This document shows, one piece after another, positions 8,966-17,840 of a DNA stretch of 44,086 nt. A model generated the notes under the pieces. The model was not told the DNA's origin, did no database searches, and was given only the letters and a program-made list of their open reading frames with translations. Position 1 is the first letter of the stretch; every line of letters begins with the position of its first letter. The stretch lies in the NCBI GenBank assembly GCA_003696955.1, contig RFGU01000191.1:1-44086 (forward strand). The letters run 5' to 3'. A program made the position numbers and the translations under genes. The DNA comes from Deltaproteobacteria bacterium. GTDB taxonomy: Bacteria; Myxococcota_A; Polyangia; Nannocystales; Nannocystaceae.

Positions 8966-8999
8966 ACCCCAGGCTCGGCCGACCCCCGCCGCCCGATTG

Positions 9000-9014
9000 C
9001 GCGATTTTTTCGCG
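9000..9014. promoter_or_regulatory. Inverted repeat in the divergent ferritin-like/dacB promoter region
   Basis: CGCGA and TCGCG separated by five T form a symmetric 15-bp site in the 80-bp gap between two divergent genes. A candidate operator; the regulator is unknown. Confidence 0.3.
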
Positions 9015-9045
9015 TTGGTTCTCGATCCCGTAGGCTCGTGCCACC

Positions 9046-10596
9046 GTGCCCGTGCATCTTGCCATCACGGCCCTTCTCGCGGCGGCCGCGGTCGCGGCGC
9101 CCGATGCACGGTCGAAGGGGCCACCCGGCCAGCCGGCGCCAGCCGCAACGACCGACCCGGACGCGGCACGCGCCGAATTGCGACGAGCCATCGAGGCGGC
9201 GCTCGCGGCCGACTTCCTCGCCGACGCCCAGGTGGGGATCCTCGTCCGTGACCTCGAAGACGGCACGACCCTCTTCGCCCGGCAGTCCGACACGCTCCTC
9301 AACCCCGCGAGCAACGTCAAGCTCTTCACCACGTTCGCCGCCCTGTCCCTGGCCGGCTCCGCCTACCGCTACCCGACCGACGTCTTCGCGACCTCGGCGC
9401 CGTCGTCCAAGGGCCGCGTCGAGGGCCCCTTGTACCTGCGGGGCACGGGCGATCCCGCCCTGGTGACGGCCGACCTGTACGAGCTGGCCGGCCGCTTGTA
9501 CGCCCGGGGCATTCGTCGCGTCGAAGGTCCCGTGGTCGTGGACGCCACGGCGTTCGCCGCCGATCGGCTGCCCCCCGGCTACGACCAGAAGGACGAATTC
9601 GCCGGATACCGCCCCAAGGTGGGCGCCTTCTCGGTCAACTTCAACACGTTCGTCGTGCGGATCGCCCCCGGGCCCGACGTCGGACGACGGGCCACGGTCC
9701 GCATCGACCCGCCCGTCCCGTCGATCGTGCTCGACGAGGCGAACGTCGATACCGTGGCAGGTTGGAAGCGCAAGGTGTCGGTGGTGCACGAGGTCGACGA
9801 CGCGGACCGCATCCACCTGCGAGTGACGGGCGACATCGGCGTGGACGCCTCGGTGCTCGACTACCGTTTTCCCGTCGTCGACCCGTCACGTTACGCCGGC
9901 GAGGTGTTCCTGTTGGTCCTGCGGCAGCGCGGCATCCGTGTCGCCGAGCGGCACGTCGAACGCGGCGCGGTTCCGAGGAAGGCCGTGCGACTCGGGAGCC
10001 ACCGCTCGCCGGCCATGGCGGAGTTGGTGCGCGCCGTCAACAAGTTCTCGAACAACTTCATGGCCGAACAGATCCTCTACGGGCTCGACGACGCCCGGCC
10101 CGCCACGTTCGATGGCGCCCTCGCGCGGGTGCGGGCCTACTACGAGGCCCTAGGTCTTGCCGCGAACGCCCTCGATCTCGGCAACGGTTCCGGCCTGTAC
10201 GACACGAACCGGGCGACACCACGCGCCATCGTACGGCTGCTCGAGCACGCCTACGCCGATTTTCGCTACGCCCCGGACTTCCTGGCCTCGCTGCCCATCG
10301 TCGGGATCGACGGCACGACGCGGCGCAGATTGCGAAAGACCGAGGCGACCGGCTGGGTCCGAGCCAAGACCGGCACCCTCGACGGCGTCTCGGCCCTGTC
10401 CGGCTACGCGGGCGCTACCGGACGGGCCCCGCTGGTCTTCGCCATCGTGATGAACGATCTGTCCAAGTGGAAGGGCCATGCCGCGCGCAAGGTCCAGGAC
10501 CGGATCGCCGAGGCCCTGGCCCGGTACGCGAAGGCCACCGCCCCTTCCCCGAGGCCGAACGCCCCGTCGCCCGCCGAGCCCCGCCCGGCCCAGTGA
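9046..10596 (+). CDS. dacB: D-alanyl-D-alanine carboxypeptidase/endopeptidase (PBP4, DacB family)
   Basis: Periplasmic serine peptidase that trims D-Ala from stem peptides and cleaves D-Ala-mDAP cross-links. 516 residues. An N-terminal signal peptide (hydrophobic stretch ending near VAAPDA) is followed by a Pro/Ala linker and the S13 catalytic domain. The three active-site motifs are present: SNVK (in NPASNVKLFTT), SNN (in KFSNNFMAEQ) and KTG (in AKTGTLDGVSAL). The large insertion between SxxK and SxN is typical of PBP4. GTG 9046 lies 9 nt after a TAGGCT hexamer and has no evident Shine-Dalgarno site. The C-terminus ends in a Pro-rich tail. It converges on prkA. Confidence 0.93.
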   Translation: MPVHLAITALLAAAAVAAPDARSKGPPGQPAPAATTDPDAARAELRRAIEAALAADFLADAQVGILVRDLEDGTTLFARQSDTLLNPASNVKLFTTFAALSLAGSAYRYPTDVFATSAPSSKGRVEGPLYLRGTGDPALVTADLYELAGRLYARGIRRVEGPVVVDATAFAADRLPPGYDQKDEFAGYRPKVGAFSVNFNTFVVRIAPGPDVGRRATVRIDPPVPSIVLDEANVDTVAGWKRKVSVVHEVDDADRIHLRVTGDIGVDASVLDYRFPVVDPSRYAGEVFLLVLRQRGIRVAERHVERGAVPRKAVRLGSHRSPAMAELVRAVNKFSNNFMAEQILYGLDDARPATFDGALARVRAYYEALGLAANALDLGNGSGLYDTNRATPRAIVRLLEHAYADFRYAPDFLASLPIVGIDGTTRRRLRKTEATGWVRAKTGTLDGVSALSGYAGATGRAPLVFAIVMNDLSKWKGHAARKVQDRIAEALARYAKATAPSPRPNAPSPAEPRPAQ

Positions 10597-10597
10597 C

Positions 10598-10619
10598 GCC
10601 CGCCCAGCGGCGTGCGGGC
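10598..10619. terminator. Short hairpin between convergent dacB and prkA
   Basis: GCCCGC (10598-10603) pairs with GCGGGC (10614-10619), filling the 30-bp gap between two convergent stop codons. No U-tract; a weak candidate bidirectional terminator. Confidence 0.35.
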
Positions 10620-10626
10620 CGCCGCT

Positions 10627-12987
10627 TCAGTACCTGCTCTTGAGCAGGTCGACGAGGGTCTCCTTGAGGGTCTCCCGCGTATGCCCCCCGCCCGAAGGTG
10701 GCGGACGCTCCCCGTCTCCGAGCAACACGGACAGGGCATGCCGGGCATTTTCCTCCTCGGCGGGCGGCAATGCCTCGGTGCCGTGCGGAGCCCCGTCCTC
10801 GCTGCCGAGCAACTCGAGCATGCGCTCAATGGCCCGCCGCACGGTGCCCTTTTGCTTCCGATAGTAGTCCTCGCGCAACTGGGCGAAGTAGTCGGGGAAG
10901 ATCTGCTCGTAGGCCGGCTCCTCGTCCGGATGGCTGAGCGCCCAGGCGCCGATGCGCGCGATGACGTCCTTGCGAAACTCCATGCGGTCGCCCACGGCCT
11001 CGGCGCCACCGGGCACCATGGAATCCTCGAGCTGGCGCATGAACGGTTCGTCGGGTTCGCGCAACTCGCCGGTGACGTCGTCGTAGAGGCGCTCCTTCTT
11101 GGTGGCATGGGAAGCGTGCAGCACGTAACGACGGAACAGATCGACGTACCGAGCCTCGTCCACCAGGCCGAGGGCCTCGCGGATCTCCCGATCGGACATG
11201 TCGCGCCACCGTTCGCGGGCCGCCTCGGTGATGCTGCCCTCACCGCGCAACTGGTGATAGCCCGGACCGTCGGGTTCGAGCATCATCCAACGATGACTGC
11301 GGGTGTCGTTCAGGAAGGACTCGATCTCCCGAAACACGGCCGGTACGGTCACGTAGCGCACGCCGGCCTCGCTGGCCGCCGCGAGCAGGATGTTCTTCAG
11401 ATCTCGAACGCTGGCGCCGAAACTTCCTTCGTAGTCGCCGAGCCAGTGGTGACTCCCCTCGGCCTCCACCACGGTGTCCGAGAAGGGTTCGTCGTAGAGG
11501 GCCGGCACCTGGGCGAGCAACTCGCGGGCCTCCTCGCTGGACAGCCCCCGCGGTACACGTCCGTAGGAGTAGAGATCCGCCTTCTCGATGGGCGTAAGCC
11601 GCTCGATGACGTGGGCGATCTTGCGGGGGTAGCGATCCGAGTTGGGCCGGCGCAGCCGCGTCATCACCCCCCACAGCGCCAGGATCGTGGTGACGTGGGG
11701 CGCCACATGGATCCCCCGCAACTGATCGGCGATCTGCTCCTCGTAGATCTTGCGCTCGACCCGATAGTCGCGCAGCAACGGCACCCGCACGAGGGTCACG
11801 CGGCCCCGGAAGCTCTGCCACTCTCCGGACCGTCCCACGCGAAACTCGGCGAGGTTGAGATCGTTGGCGCTGCCGGTGAACACCATGTCGAGGTCGATCA
11901 CCACGTGCTCGAGGGCCACCTTGCCCGTCTCCGTCGCCGTGAGCAGATACTTGAAGTGCTCGTAGGGCCGCTTGAGCATGTCGCTGTAGTCGATGACGCC
12001 GCGGTTGGCATCCACCAGGTCGCCGCGGACGGCGAAGAGTGGCTGCCCCGTGACCGAAGGCGGCAATCGGGCGTAGGCGGCATCGCCCGTCACGGGGAAG
12101 CTGCGTGCATCCGTCGTCTGTTTGGGCTCGACCGTCACGAGCCCCTGCCGGTACTTGCGTGAAAGTACGAGGCGTTCGACCTGGACGTGGCGCAGGACCT
12201 TGCGCAGATCTCCCTGGTAGCTCGCCAGCAGCGCATCGAAGATCCGGCGATTGCGATGGGAAAGTTCGCCGTGGCGCAGCGCGTCGCACACGATGAAGTC
12301 GGGATCTTGGGCCGTGATGGCGTCGAGGACCTCCGCACGTTGCCGCGGGGGCAACAGGAGCAGCGGATGGTCCTTGTGCTCGTCCACCAACCGGGCGTCG
12401 AGATCGTCGCTGCCGAGCCGCGCGTAGGTGGATTCGCCCAGGGCGTCGGTCAACCGCGTGTCCGCCCCGAATCCGATGCCGCCGCTCGTCACCTGCCGAT
12501 TCGGAAAGACCCATGCGAACCGGTACAGGGCGCCTTCGTCCGTACGGGAGTAGGCCTCGAGGGCGCGTTGGATGGTCTCGAGGAACGTACTCTTGGCACT
12601 GCCGTTGGGCCCCACCAGGAGGACGAGCCGATCCACCCGGCCCATGCGCACGAACCCCTCGAGTACCTCGTAGAACAGGTTTTGCGCCCGTTCCTGCCCG
12701 ACCAGGCGAAAGCCGCCGTCGAAGCGTGCGTCGAAGAGCCGAAACCGCTGGATCTCCCCGCTCGGGATCCGTGCGCTGCGCCGTCCGTAGAAGTCGAAGG
12801 CGTCCTTGAGATACTGCGCCGCCCCGCGCGCATGGATCCGCGGGTGCTCGACGAGGGCGGCGAGCCACTCCTCGAAGCTCAGGATCTGCGCCGTGGCCTC
12901 GAACTCGCCACGCACCTCGGTGGCGATCCGATCGAGCAGGCCCGTGGCTTCTTCCGCGCCGCGCGCGGGGTCCGGTCCGTCGGCCAT
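10627..12987 (-). CDS. prkA: PrkA-family serine protein kinase (AAA+ PrkA domain), long form
   Basis: 786 residues. The N-terminal PrkA AAA+ domain starts at FEEWLAALVEHPRIHARGAA and includes the Walker A GPNGSAKSTF and a QYLKDAFDFYG segment characteristic of PrkA. A PrkA-type kinase/protease-like C-terminal half follows (VIERLTPIEKADLYSYGRVPRG). E. coli YeaG and B. subtilis PrkA, about 630-645 residues, act in stress or stationary phase and sporulation; this protein has roughly 140 extra residues, mostly in the C-terminal half. No yeaH (DUF444) or spoVR homologue is adjacent, unlike the usual cluster. ATG 12987 lies 6 nt after a TACCAT hexamer on the minus strand. Confidence 0.88.
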   Translation of the reverse strand: MADGPDPARGAEEATGLLDRIATEVRGEFEATAQILSFEEWLAALVEHPRIHARGAAQYLKDAFDFYGRRSARIPSGEIQRFRLFDARFDGGFRLVGQERAQNLFYEVLEGFVRMGRVDRLVLLVGPNGSAKSTFLETIQRALEAYSRTDEGALYRFAWVFPNRQVTSGGIGFGADTRLTDALGESTYARLGSDDLDARLVDEHKDHPLLLLPPRQRAEVLDAITAQDPDFIVCDALRHGELSHRNRRIFDALLASYQGDLRKVLRHVQVERLVLSRKYRQGLVTVEPKQTTDARSFPVTGDAAYARLPPSVTGQPLFAVRGDLVDANRGVIDYSDMLKRPYEHFKYLLTATETGKVALEHVVIDLDMVFTGSANDLNLAEFRVGRSGEWQSFRGRVTLVRVPLLRDYRVERKIYEEQIADQLRGIHVAPHVTTILALWGVMTRLRRPNSDRYPRKIAHVIERLTPIEKADLYSYGRVPRGLSSEEARELLAQVPALYDEPFSDTVVEAEGSHHWLGDYEGSFGASVRDLKNILLAAASEAGVRYVTVPAVFREIESFLNDTRSHRWMMLEPDGPGYHQLRGEGSITEAARERWRDMSDREIREALGLVDEARYVDLFRRYVLHASHATKKERLYDDVTGELREPDEPFMRQLEDSMVPGGAEAVGDRMEFRKDVIARIGAWALSHPDEEPAYEQIFPDYFAQLREDYYRKQKGTVRRAIERMLELLGSEDGAPHGTEALPPAEEENARHALSVLLGDGERPPPSGGGHTRETLKETLVDLLKSRY

Positions 12988-13060
12988 GCCCCCATGGTAG
13001 ACCGTTTCGCGCCCACGCGCCCGGTTCGGGATCGGGCCGCGGGCCGAAGGCGCCCCCCGA

Positions 13061-13612
13061 TCAGGACGACGGCGCCACGTCCACGCTGAAGGTGATCGTC
13101 TCCGTCACCGGCGAGCACGCCTCCTCCTGGCACACCGCGAACTTGAAGGTGCCCGAGAACGATTTGCTCCCGGGGGCGGTGGGCGTGATCTCCACGTCGA
13201 AGGCGGCCGCATTCTCGTCGAGTTGCTTGGCGTCGGCCTTCTTGAGCTTGGTCTTGGGTACGGTGACGTCTGCGGGCGGGCTAAGCTCCAACGACGTCGG
13301 AAAATCCAGGTTCATGTGCCACGGTGCCTTGGGGGTCACCCGCACCGAGACGACGGCCTTCTCCCCCGCCCGGGCACCGCTCGGAGGTTCGATGGAAAGG
13401 GCGTAGCGGTCCTTCTCGTCGGGCGGCGCCTCGTCGAGCCGCTTGACCTTCGGGGCCGCCGCAGCCTTGGCCGGCGCCTTCGACTCTGACGCGGCCTTCG
13501 GGGCCGCCTTCGCGGGCTCGGGCGCGCCCTTGGTCGCCTTCTCTCCCCCGCAGGCGACCGCAAGTGCCGCGATCGAGGTGGACAGGACGATGCGTAGGCC
13601 CAAATGCTGCAT
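13061..13612 (-). CDS. Lipoprotein with DsbD alpha-domain-like fold (tentative)
   Basis: 183 residues. A signal peptide ends in the lipobox LAVAC-GG (Cys ~21), followed by an Ala/Pro/Lys-rich linker of about 40 residues that would span periplasm or peptidoglycan. The globular part (~58-183) is beta-rich and contains a cysteine pair in FKFAVCQEEACSPVTETI. The pair and the preceding PTAPGSKSFSGTFKF strand recall the N-terminal domain of DsbD-type thiol:disulfide interchange proteins. No DsbD membrane domain accompanies it, so a redox role is only a hypothesis. It lies just downstream of the repeat protein (30-bp gap) and is probably co-transcribed. Confidence 0.7.
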   Translation of the reverse strand: MQHLGLRIVLSTSIAALAVACGGEKATKGAPEPAKAAPKAASESKAPAKAAAAPKVKRLDEAPPDEKDRYALSIEPPSGARAGEKAVVSVRVTPKAPWHMNLDFPTSLELSPPADVTVPKTKLKKADAKQLDENAAAFDVEITPTAPGSKSFSGTFKFAVCQEEACSPVTETITFSVDVAPSS

Positions 13613-13642
13613 GGTCGGCTCCGTTGGCTGCTCGTCGAGTTC

Positions 13643-16258
13643 TTAGCGCCGCTCGAGACGAAGGTCCACCCCGCGGGTCGTGCGGTCGGCGAGGACGTCG
13701 CTGCGGCGGGTCCCCGGGGCCAGATCGGGTCGTGTCGCGGGCGGCGCCGCCACGACCTCGACCGCGCCCTCCGGCAACGCGTCGAAGCGAAAACGCCCGA
13801 CGCGATCCGTCGTCGAGGTCGCCACGGTGCCGCCCTCGTCTCGACGAACCTCCACCCGCGCCCCCGCGACGGGGTCGCCCACGTCGTCGACCACGACCCC
13901 CTCGAGGGCACCCGCGCGTTCGAGCGTCACGTGGAGGATCCCGGCTCCTCGGCCGTCGACGGCGAGCCGCGAGGGTACGTAGCCCGGTGCGGTCACCCGT
14001 ACGTGCTCGGGAGGCGCGGCGAGGGCCTCGAATCGGGCGCGACCGTCGGACGACGTGGTCGCCACGTGGGCCTCGTCGGCCGAACGCAGTTCCACCCGGG
14101 CCCCCTCGACCGAACGACCGGAGACGGCATCGGCCACGGCGACCTCCACCGCCACCGCTGGCGACAGCGCGACCTCGACGAAGGTCTCCGGTTCGACCAG
14201 CTCCACGGCGCCGCGCCATCGAGCATACCCGGGGGCATCCACCTCGACGGCGTAGGGACCGCGCGCGAGCCCGTCGAACACGACGATACCCCGCAGATCC
14301 GTGGCGGCGCTGCGCTCGGGTTCCGGCCGCTGGGACGACAGCCGCACGTGCGCCCCGTCGACCGGACGATCGTTGCCGCCGCGCACGCGTACCTCGAGGC
14401 GGGCGTCCGCCGCCTCGAGCACCACCTCGAACTCGGTGTCCTCCTCCACGGGGATCCGCAGCCGTTGCGGCGCATAGCCGTCGGCGATCACCCATCCCGT
14501 CACCACCCCCCGAAAGCTCCCGGCCGCCACGGTGCCGGTAGCGTCCGAGACGGCGGTCAACCCGTGGTCGAGGAGCAGGCGGGCCCCGTCCACGGGACGC
14601 AGGTTCGGATCGAGGATCCGTCCCCGCAGCGGGTGGCCGGCCGTGAGCACGAACACCACGCGAACGGTGCGAGCGCCGCGAATCACCACGGGCTGGACCT
14701 CCGACACCTCGCCGGTCGGCCCCACGGCCCACGCCGTGTACCGGCCCGGCGCAAGGCCCACCCAACGAAACGTGCCATCGCCTGCGGTCACCCCACGCGC
14801 ATCGGCGAAGCCGCCGCCTGCGGGTACCGGAGGCGGCGGCGTGCTCCCCACGGGAAGGCGCGCGGTGGCAGGCGCCGTGGCAATCCGAGCGACGTCCAGG
14901 GCGGTCGCGGCTCCGGCGGCGGCGTGGATCCCGTCCGGACGCAACACGATCTCCGCCCCGGCGACGGGCCGGCCTGCGCCGTCCACGACGCGGCCTTCGA
15001 GCACCCCGGGGGCCCCGAGGCGCACGGTGACGGTCCGGGTCGCGCCAGCCACCACCTTCGCCGGAACCGGCGCCGCGGCGAGGAGTCCGTCGGCGTGGGC
15101 GGCCACCTCCACTGCCCCGGCGGCCAGGGCATCGAGGCGCACCTCGCCGGTCGCGTCCGTCCGCGCCCTTCGGGGGAGGGCATCCAAGGGGCCGCGCCGG
15201 ACGGAGACGTAGGCGCCTGCCACGGCCCGGCCCGCCGGGTCCGTCACCCGCACGGTCAACGCCCCGGCCGGCTCGAGGCGGAGTTCGACGGGCGGCACGG
15301 CGCCATCGGCAGCGTCCACGTCCACGGGGGCCGCAGCCCAGGCGCCGGACGGTCCCGCGGCGCGCGCGTCGAGCGCAAACCACGGCCCCGGCACCCCCTC
15401 GAACGAAAAACGCCCGTCCGCACCGGCGCGGACCTCCCGCGGCGGCCACACCGATGCCCCCGCGAGCCGCACGACCACCTGCCCGGAGGGCTGCGCCTCG
15501 GGCGGCGCGCGCACGCGACCTTCGACCCGCACGAGCGGGTCCATCACGAGCACCACGTCGTCGTCCGGGGCCCACGCGACCAACTCCACCCCGGCGTACC
15601 CGCGGCTTCGGGCCGACAGGGCCACCGGCCCGGCCGGGAGGGTCGTAAAGGCGAAGCGGCCCCCGGCGTCCGCCTCGATTCGCCACGGCAAGGGCTCACC
15701 GAGATCCGGCATGGGCCGCGCCTCGACGACGGCGTCGGCGACCGGCCGACCCGCGGGATCGAGCACCCGGCCGTACACCTCGACGGCCACGCCGAGCGCC
15801 ACGTCCCGAAGCCGAACGACGCCGCCCCCGTCGTCGAGCCGGTCGCCGATCGGGTCGAGCAGGGCCCGCAGGCGTCCGGGCACCTCGATCTCGACGAGCA
15901 CGGCCCGCGGATCGAACGTGGCGCGCACCTCGTAGGCCCCTTGCGGATCGCAGCGACCGGTGGCGACCGTCCTACCGGAAGCCCGGTCGCGCACCCGCAC
16001 GACGCAGGAGGGCGCCGGCGCAAGATCCTCGGGCGAAGGGCCCACCTCGACGAAGACGCGGCCGCGTATCGAGGTCCCCGCCCCGCGGTCCGAAGCCGTC
16101 GGGGACCGCAGGGCCACCGCCTCGCGGTCTCGGACCGGCCCGCCCACCACGCCGTGCACTCCCGCCCGGACCGCGAGGATCAACAACACCCACCCCAGCA
16201 CGGCCGCAAGGGCCCACCCCACGGGATGGCTGCCCGCGTCACGGTGCGGCCGGTTCAT
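13643..16258 (-). CDS. Membrane-anchored protein with nine carboxypeptidase-regulatory-like (CarbopepD_reg) repeats
   Basis: 871 residues. The short cytoplasmic N-terminus is followed by a transmembrane segment at ~13-36 (WALAAVLGWVLLILAVRAG); the rest is predicted periplasmic. I count nine beta-sandwich repeats of about 75-95 residues, each with the pattern G-x-V-x-D-x-x-G-x-P-V-x-G-A near the start and D-x-x-G-x-F/V-x-F-x-x-L near the end. Examples are EGRVVDGAGRPVAGA, RGRILDPNLRPVDGA and EGVVVDDVGDPVAGA. This domain is common in large surface or secreted proteins of Myxococcota. No catalytic module is visible, so a structural or carbohydrate/protein-binding role is likely. ATG 16258. The plus strand shows a long spurious ORF caused by the codon bias of this gene. 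Confidence 0.82.
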   Translation of the reverse strand: MNRPHRDAGSHPVGWALAAVLGWVLLILAVRAGVHGVVGGPVRDREAVALRSPTASDRGAGTSIRGRVFVEVGPSPEDLAPAPSCVVRVRDRASGRTVATGRCDPQGAYEVRATFDPRAVLVEIEVPGRLRALLDPIGDRLDDGGGVVRLRDVALGVAVEVYGRVLDPAGRPVADAVVEARPMPDLGEPLPWRIEADAGGRFAFTTLPAGPVALSARSRGYAGVELVAWAPDDDVVLVMDPLVRVEGRVRAPPEAQPSGQVVVRLAGASVWPPREVRAGADGRFSFEGVPGPWFALDARAAGPSGAWAAAPVDVDAADGAVPPVELRLEPAGALTVRVTDPAGRAVAGAYVSVRRGPLDALPRRARTDATGEVRLDALAAGAVEVAAHADGLLAAAPVPAKVVAGATRTVTVRLGAPGVLEGRVVDGAGRPVAGAEIVLRPDGIHAAAGAATALDVARIATAPATARLPVGSTPPPPVPAGGGFADARGVTAGDGTFRWVGLAPGRYTAWAVGPTGEVSEVQPVVIRGARTVRVVFVLTAGHPLRGRILDPNLRPVDGARLLLDHGLTAVSDATGTVAAGSFRGVVTGWVIADGYAPQRLRIPVEEDTEFEVVLEAADARLEVRVRGGNDRPVDGAHVRLSSQRPEPERSAATDLRGIVVFDGLARGPYAVEVDAPGYARWRGAVELVEPETFVEVALSPAVAVEVAVADAVSGRSVEGARVELRSADEAHVATTSSDGRARFEALAAPPEHVRVTAPGYVPSRLAVDGRGAGILHVTLERAGALEGVVVDDVGDPVAGARVEVRRDEGGTVATSTTDRVGRFRFDALPEGAVEVVAAPPATRPDLAPGTRRSDVLADRTTRGVDLRLERR

Positions 16259-16312
16259 GGATGCGAAGATGGCACAGGCCGGCCCGCCGCGCCGCGCACC
16301 CGCCGGGCCGGA

Positions 16313-16720
16313 TCAGTCGGCCACCGCGATGGCGTCGATCTCCACCCGTGCCCCCTTGGGGAGTCCCGCGGCCTGCACCGCGGCCCGGGCCGGCGTGTCG
16401 CTGGCGAAGAACTCCCCGTACACCGCGTTGACGGTGGCGAAGTCCTGCATGTCCGAAAGGTAGATCGTGGCACGGACCACGTGCTCCATGGACATCCCGG
16501 CGGCCGCCAGCACCGCGCGCAGGTTGACGAGACACTGCCGCGCCTGACTCGCCGCATCCTCGCCGACCATCTCGCCCGTCGCAGGGTCGAGGGCGATCTG
16601 GCCCGAGGCGAAGAGGATCCGGCCGCCCTCGACGACGACGGCCTGGCTGTAGGCACCGATGGCGGCCGGCGCGTCCTTCGTCGTGATCGTCGTGCGTTTC
16701 ACGGCGCCACGATCCCCCAT
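16313..16720 (-). CDS. ridA: RidA/YjgF-family enamine/imine deaminase
   Basis: 135 residues, the standard length. Hydrolyses reactive 2-aminoacrylate and other enamine intermediates from PLP enzymes. Motifs are IGAYSQAVVVEG, LFASGQIALDP, the catalytic arginine in VVRATIYLSDM, and the acidic ARVEIDAIAVA end. ATG 16720 is supported by an AAGGGGGG Shine-Dalgarno stretch upstream; longer in-frame extension would overlap the tRNA-Val promoter. The Shine-Dalgarno region on the minus strand overlaps the -35 of the divergent tRNA promoter. Confidence 0.93.
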   Translation of the reverse strand: MGDRGAVKRTTITTKDAPAAIGAYSQAVVVEGGRILFASGQIALDPATGEMVGEDAASQARQCLVNLRAVLAAAGMSMEHVVRATIYLSDMQDFATVNAVYGEFFASDTPARAAVQAAGLPKGARVEIDAIAVAD

Positions 16721-16732
16721 GTTCGTCCCCCC

Positions 16733-16761
16733 TTGCAAGGGGCGAGGGGGCTCGCTATAAG
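16733..16761 (+). promoter_or_regulatory. Sigma-70-type promoter of tRNA-Val
   Basis: The -35 is TTGCAA (16733-16738) and the -10 TATAAG (16756-16761), with an exact 17-nt spacer. The predicted start is ~16768, giving about 30 nt of 5' leader for RNase P removal. It is the strongest promoter-like match in the window and overlaps the ridA ribosome binding site on the other strand. Confidence 0.65.
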
Positions 16762-16798
16762 CCGGGCCGCTCGGAGCCCGCCGCCGCGGGCCCCAAGA

Positions 16799-16870
16799 GG
16801 GCGCGTAACTCAGTGGTAGAGTGCCACCTTCACACGGTGGAAGTCGTAGGTTCGACCCCTGCCGCGCCCA
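16799..16870 (+). tRNA. tRNA-Val (CAC anticodon)
   Basis: The cloverleaf has acceptor GGGCGCG/CGCGCCC, D stem ACTC/GAGT with a seven-base loop, anticodon stem CCACC/GGTGG around loop TTCACAC, and T stem GTAGG/CCTGC (one G-U pair) around TTCGACC. The anticodon CAC at 16831-16833 decodes GUG. The discriminator is A, and CCA is not encoded. Length is 72 nt. The mscS-family gene starts 76 bp downstream. Confidence 0.93.
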
Positions 16871-16946
16871 CCCCCGTCTCGCCTCGGCGCCCCCCGGCGC
16901 CGAGGGCGAGTGCCCAATGGGCTCTCGGATTGGTAGCGTAGCCCCC

Positions 16947-17840
16947 GTGGCCACCGTGCCCATCGCCGACGTCGTCGCCTATCTCGAACGACCGTTCATC
17001 ACCATCGGGTCGTTGCACGTCTCGATCATGTTGCTGATCGAGATCGTGGTCTACGTGGTGGCGCTGTGGATCACGGTTCGCGTCGTCAACGTCCGCCTCG
17101 ACCAATTCCTCCGCGACAGATGGAAGGCGGACCCCTCGACGGCCTACGCCATCACCCGCCTGACCGGCTACGCCATCTGGGCCGTCGGCACCTTCATCGG
17201 CCTGCCGATGATGGGCATCGATCTCAGCCACGTCGCCCTGGCGGTCGGTGCCCTGGGGGTGGGGATTGGCCTGGGTCTGCAGAACCTCACCGAGAATCTC
17301 GTGGGCGGCCTCATCCTGCTGGTGGCACGCCCCATCAAGGTCGGGGATCGGATCCAGCTCGAAGGCGCCGAAGGTATGGTGATCGACATCGGGCCGCGCG
17401 TGACGCAGATACGAACCAACGACAACATCTGCCTGCTCGTCCCGAATGCGGAGTTCATCTCCAAGCGGGTCGTGAACCTCACGTTCGAGGATCGCCTCGT
17501 CCGTTTTCGCTTCCCCGTCGGGGTCTCCTACGGGGCCGACCCGAAGCGGGTGCGAGAGGCCCTCTTGGCCGTCGCCCGGGCCCACCCCGACCTCGTCGAC
17601 GACCCTCCGCCCCGCGTCCTGTTCATGGGGTTCGGCGATTCGGCCCTCGAGTTCGCCCTGTGGGCGGGGACCCGCACGCGGGTCCACGATCCCGACGTGC
17701 TGCGCTCCGAAGTGAACTTTCGGATCTTCGAGGCCCTGGCACAGGCGGGCATCTCCATCCCCTTCCCACAGCGGGATCTCCACGTCCGCTCGGTCGCCCC
17801 CGACGTGGTCCGGGCCCTGTCGGGTCAAGACCCCGGCTGA
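16947..17840 (+). CDS. MscS-family mechanosensitive ion channel
   Basis: About 297 residues, small-conductance mechanosensitive channel of the inner membrane that opens on hypo-osmotic shock. Two or three N-terminal helices precede the pore-lining TM3 and beta domain: ALAVGALGVGIGLGLQNLTE followed by NLVGGLILLVARPIKVGDRI, then GMVIDIGPRVTQIRT and VPNAEFISKRVVN. The C-terminal alpha/beta vestibule domain follows. The start is uncertain: ATG 16917 gives ten more residues, but GTG 16947 matches the usual family start and lies 7 nt after TAGCGT. The 3' end overlaps the convergent histidine kinase gene by 16 bp. Confidence 0.9.
   Translation: MATVPIADVVAYLERPFITIGSLHVSIMLLIEIVVYVVALWITVRVVNVRLDQFLRDRWKADPSTAYAITRLTGYAIWAVGTFIGLPMMGIDLSHVALAVGALGVGIGLGLQNLTENLVGGLILLVARPIKVGDRIQLEGAEGMVIDIGPRVTQIRTNDNICLLVPNAEFISKRVVNLTFEDRLVRFRFPVGVSYGADPKRVREALLAVARAHPDLVDDPPPRVLFMGFGDSALEFALWAGTRTRVHDPDVLRSEVNFRIFEALAQAGISIPFPQRDLHVRSVAPDVVRALSGQDPG

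Noticed and set aside
13604-16819. 1071-residue open frame on the plus strand
   Set aside because: Antisense shadow of the repeat protein; low-complexity His/Arg/Gly-rich translation with no domain, caused by GC-rich third positions.
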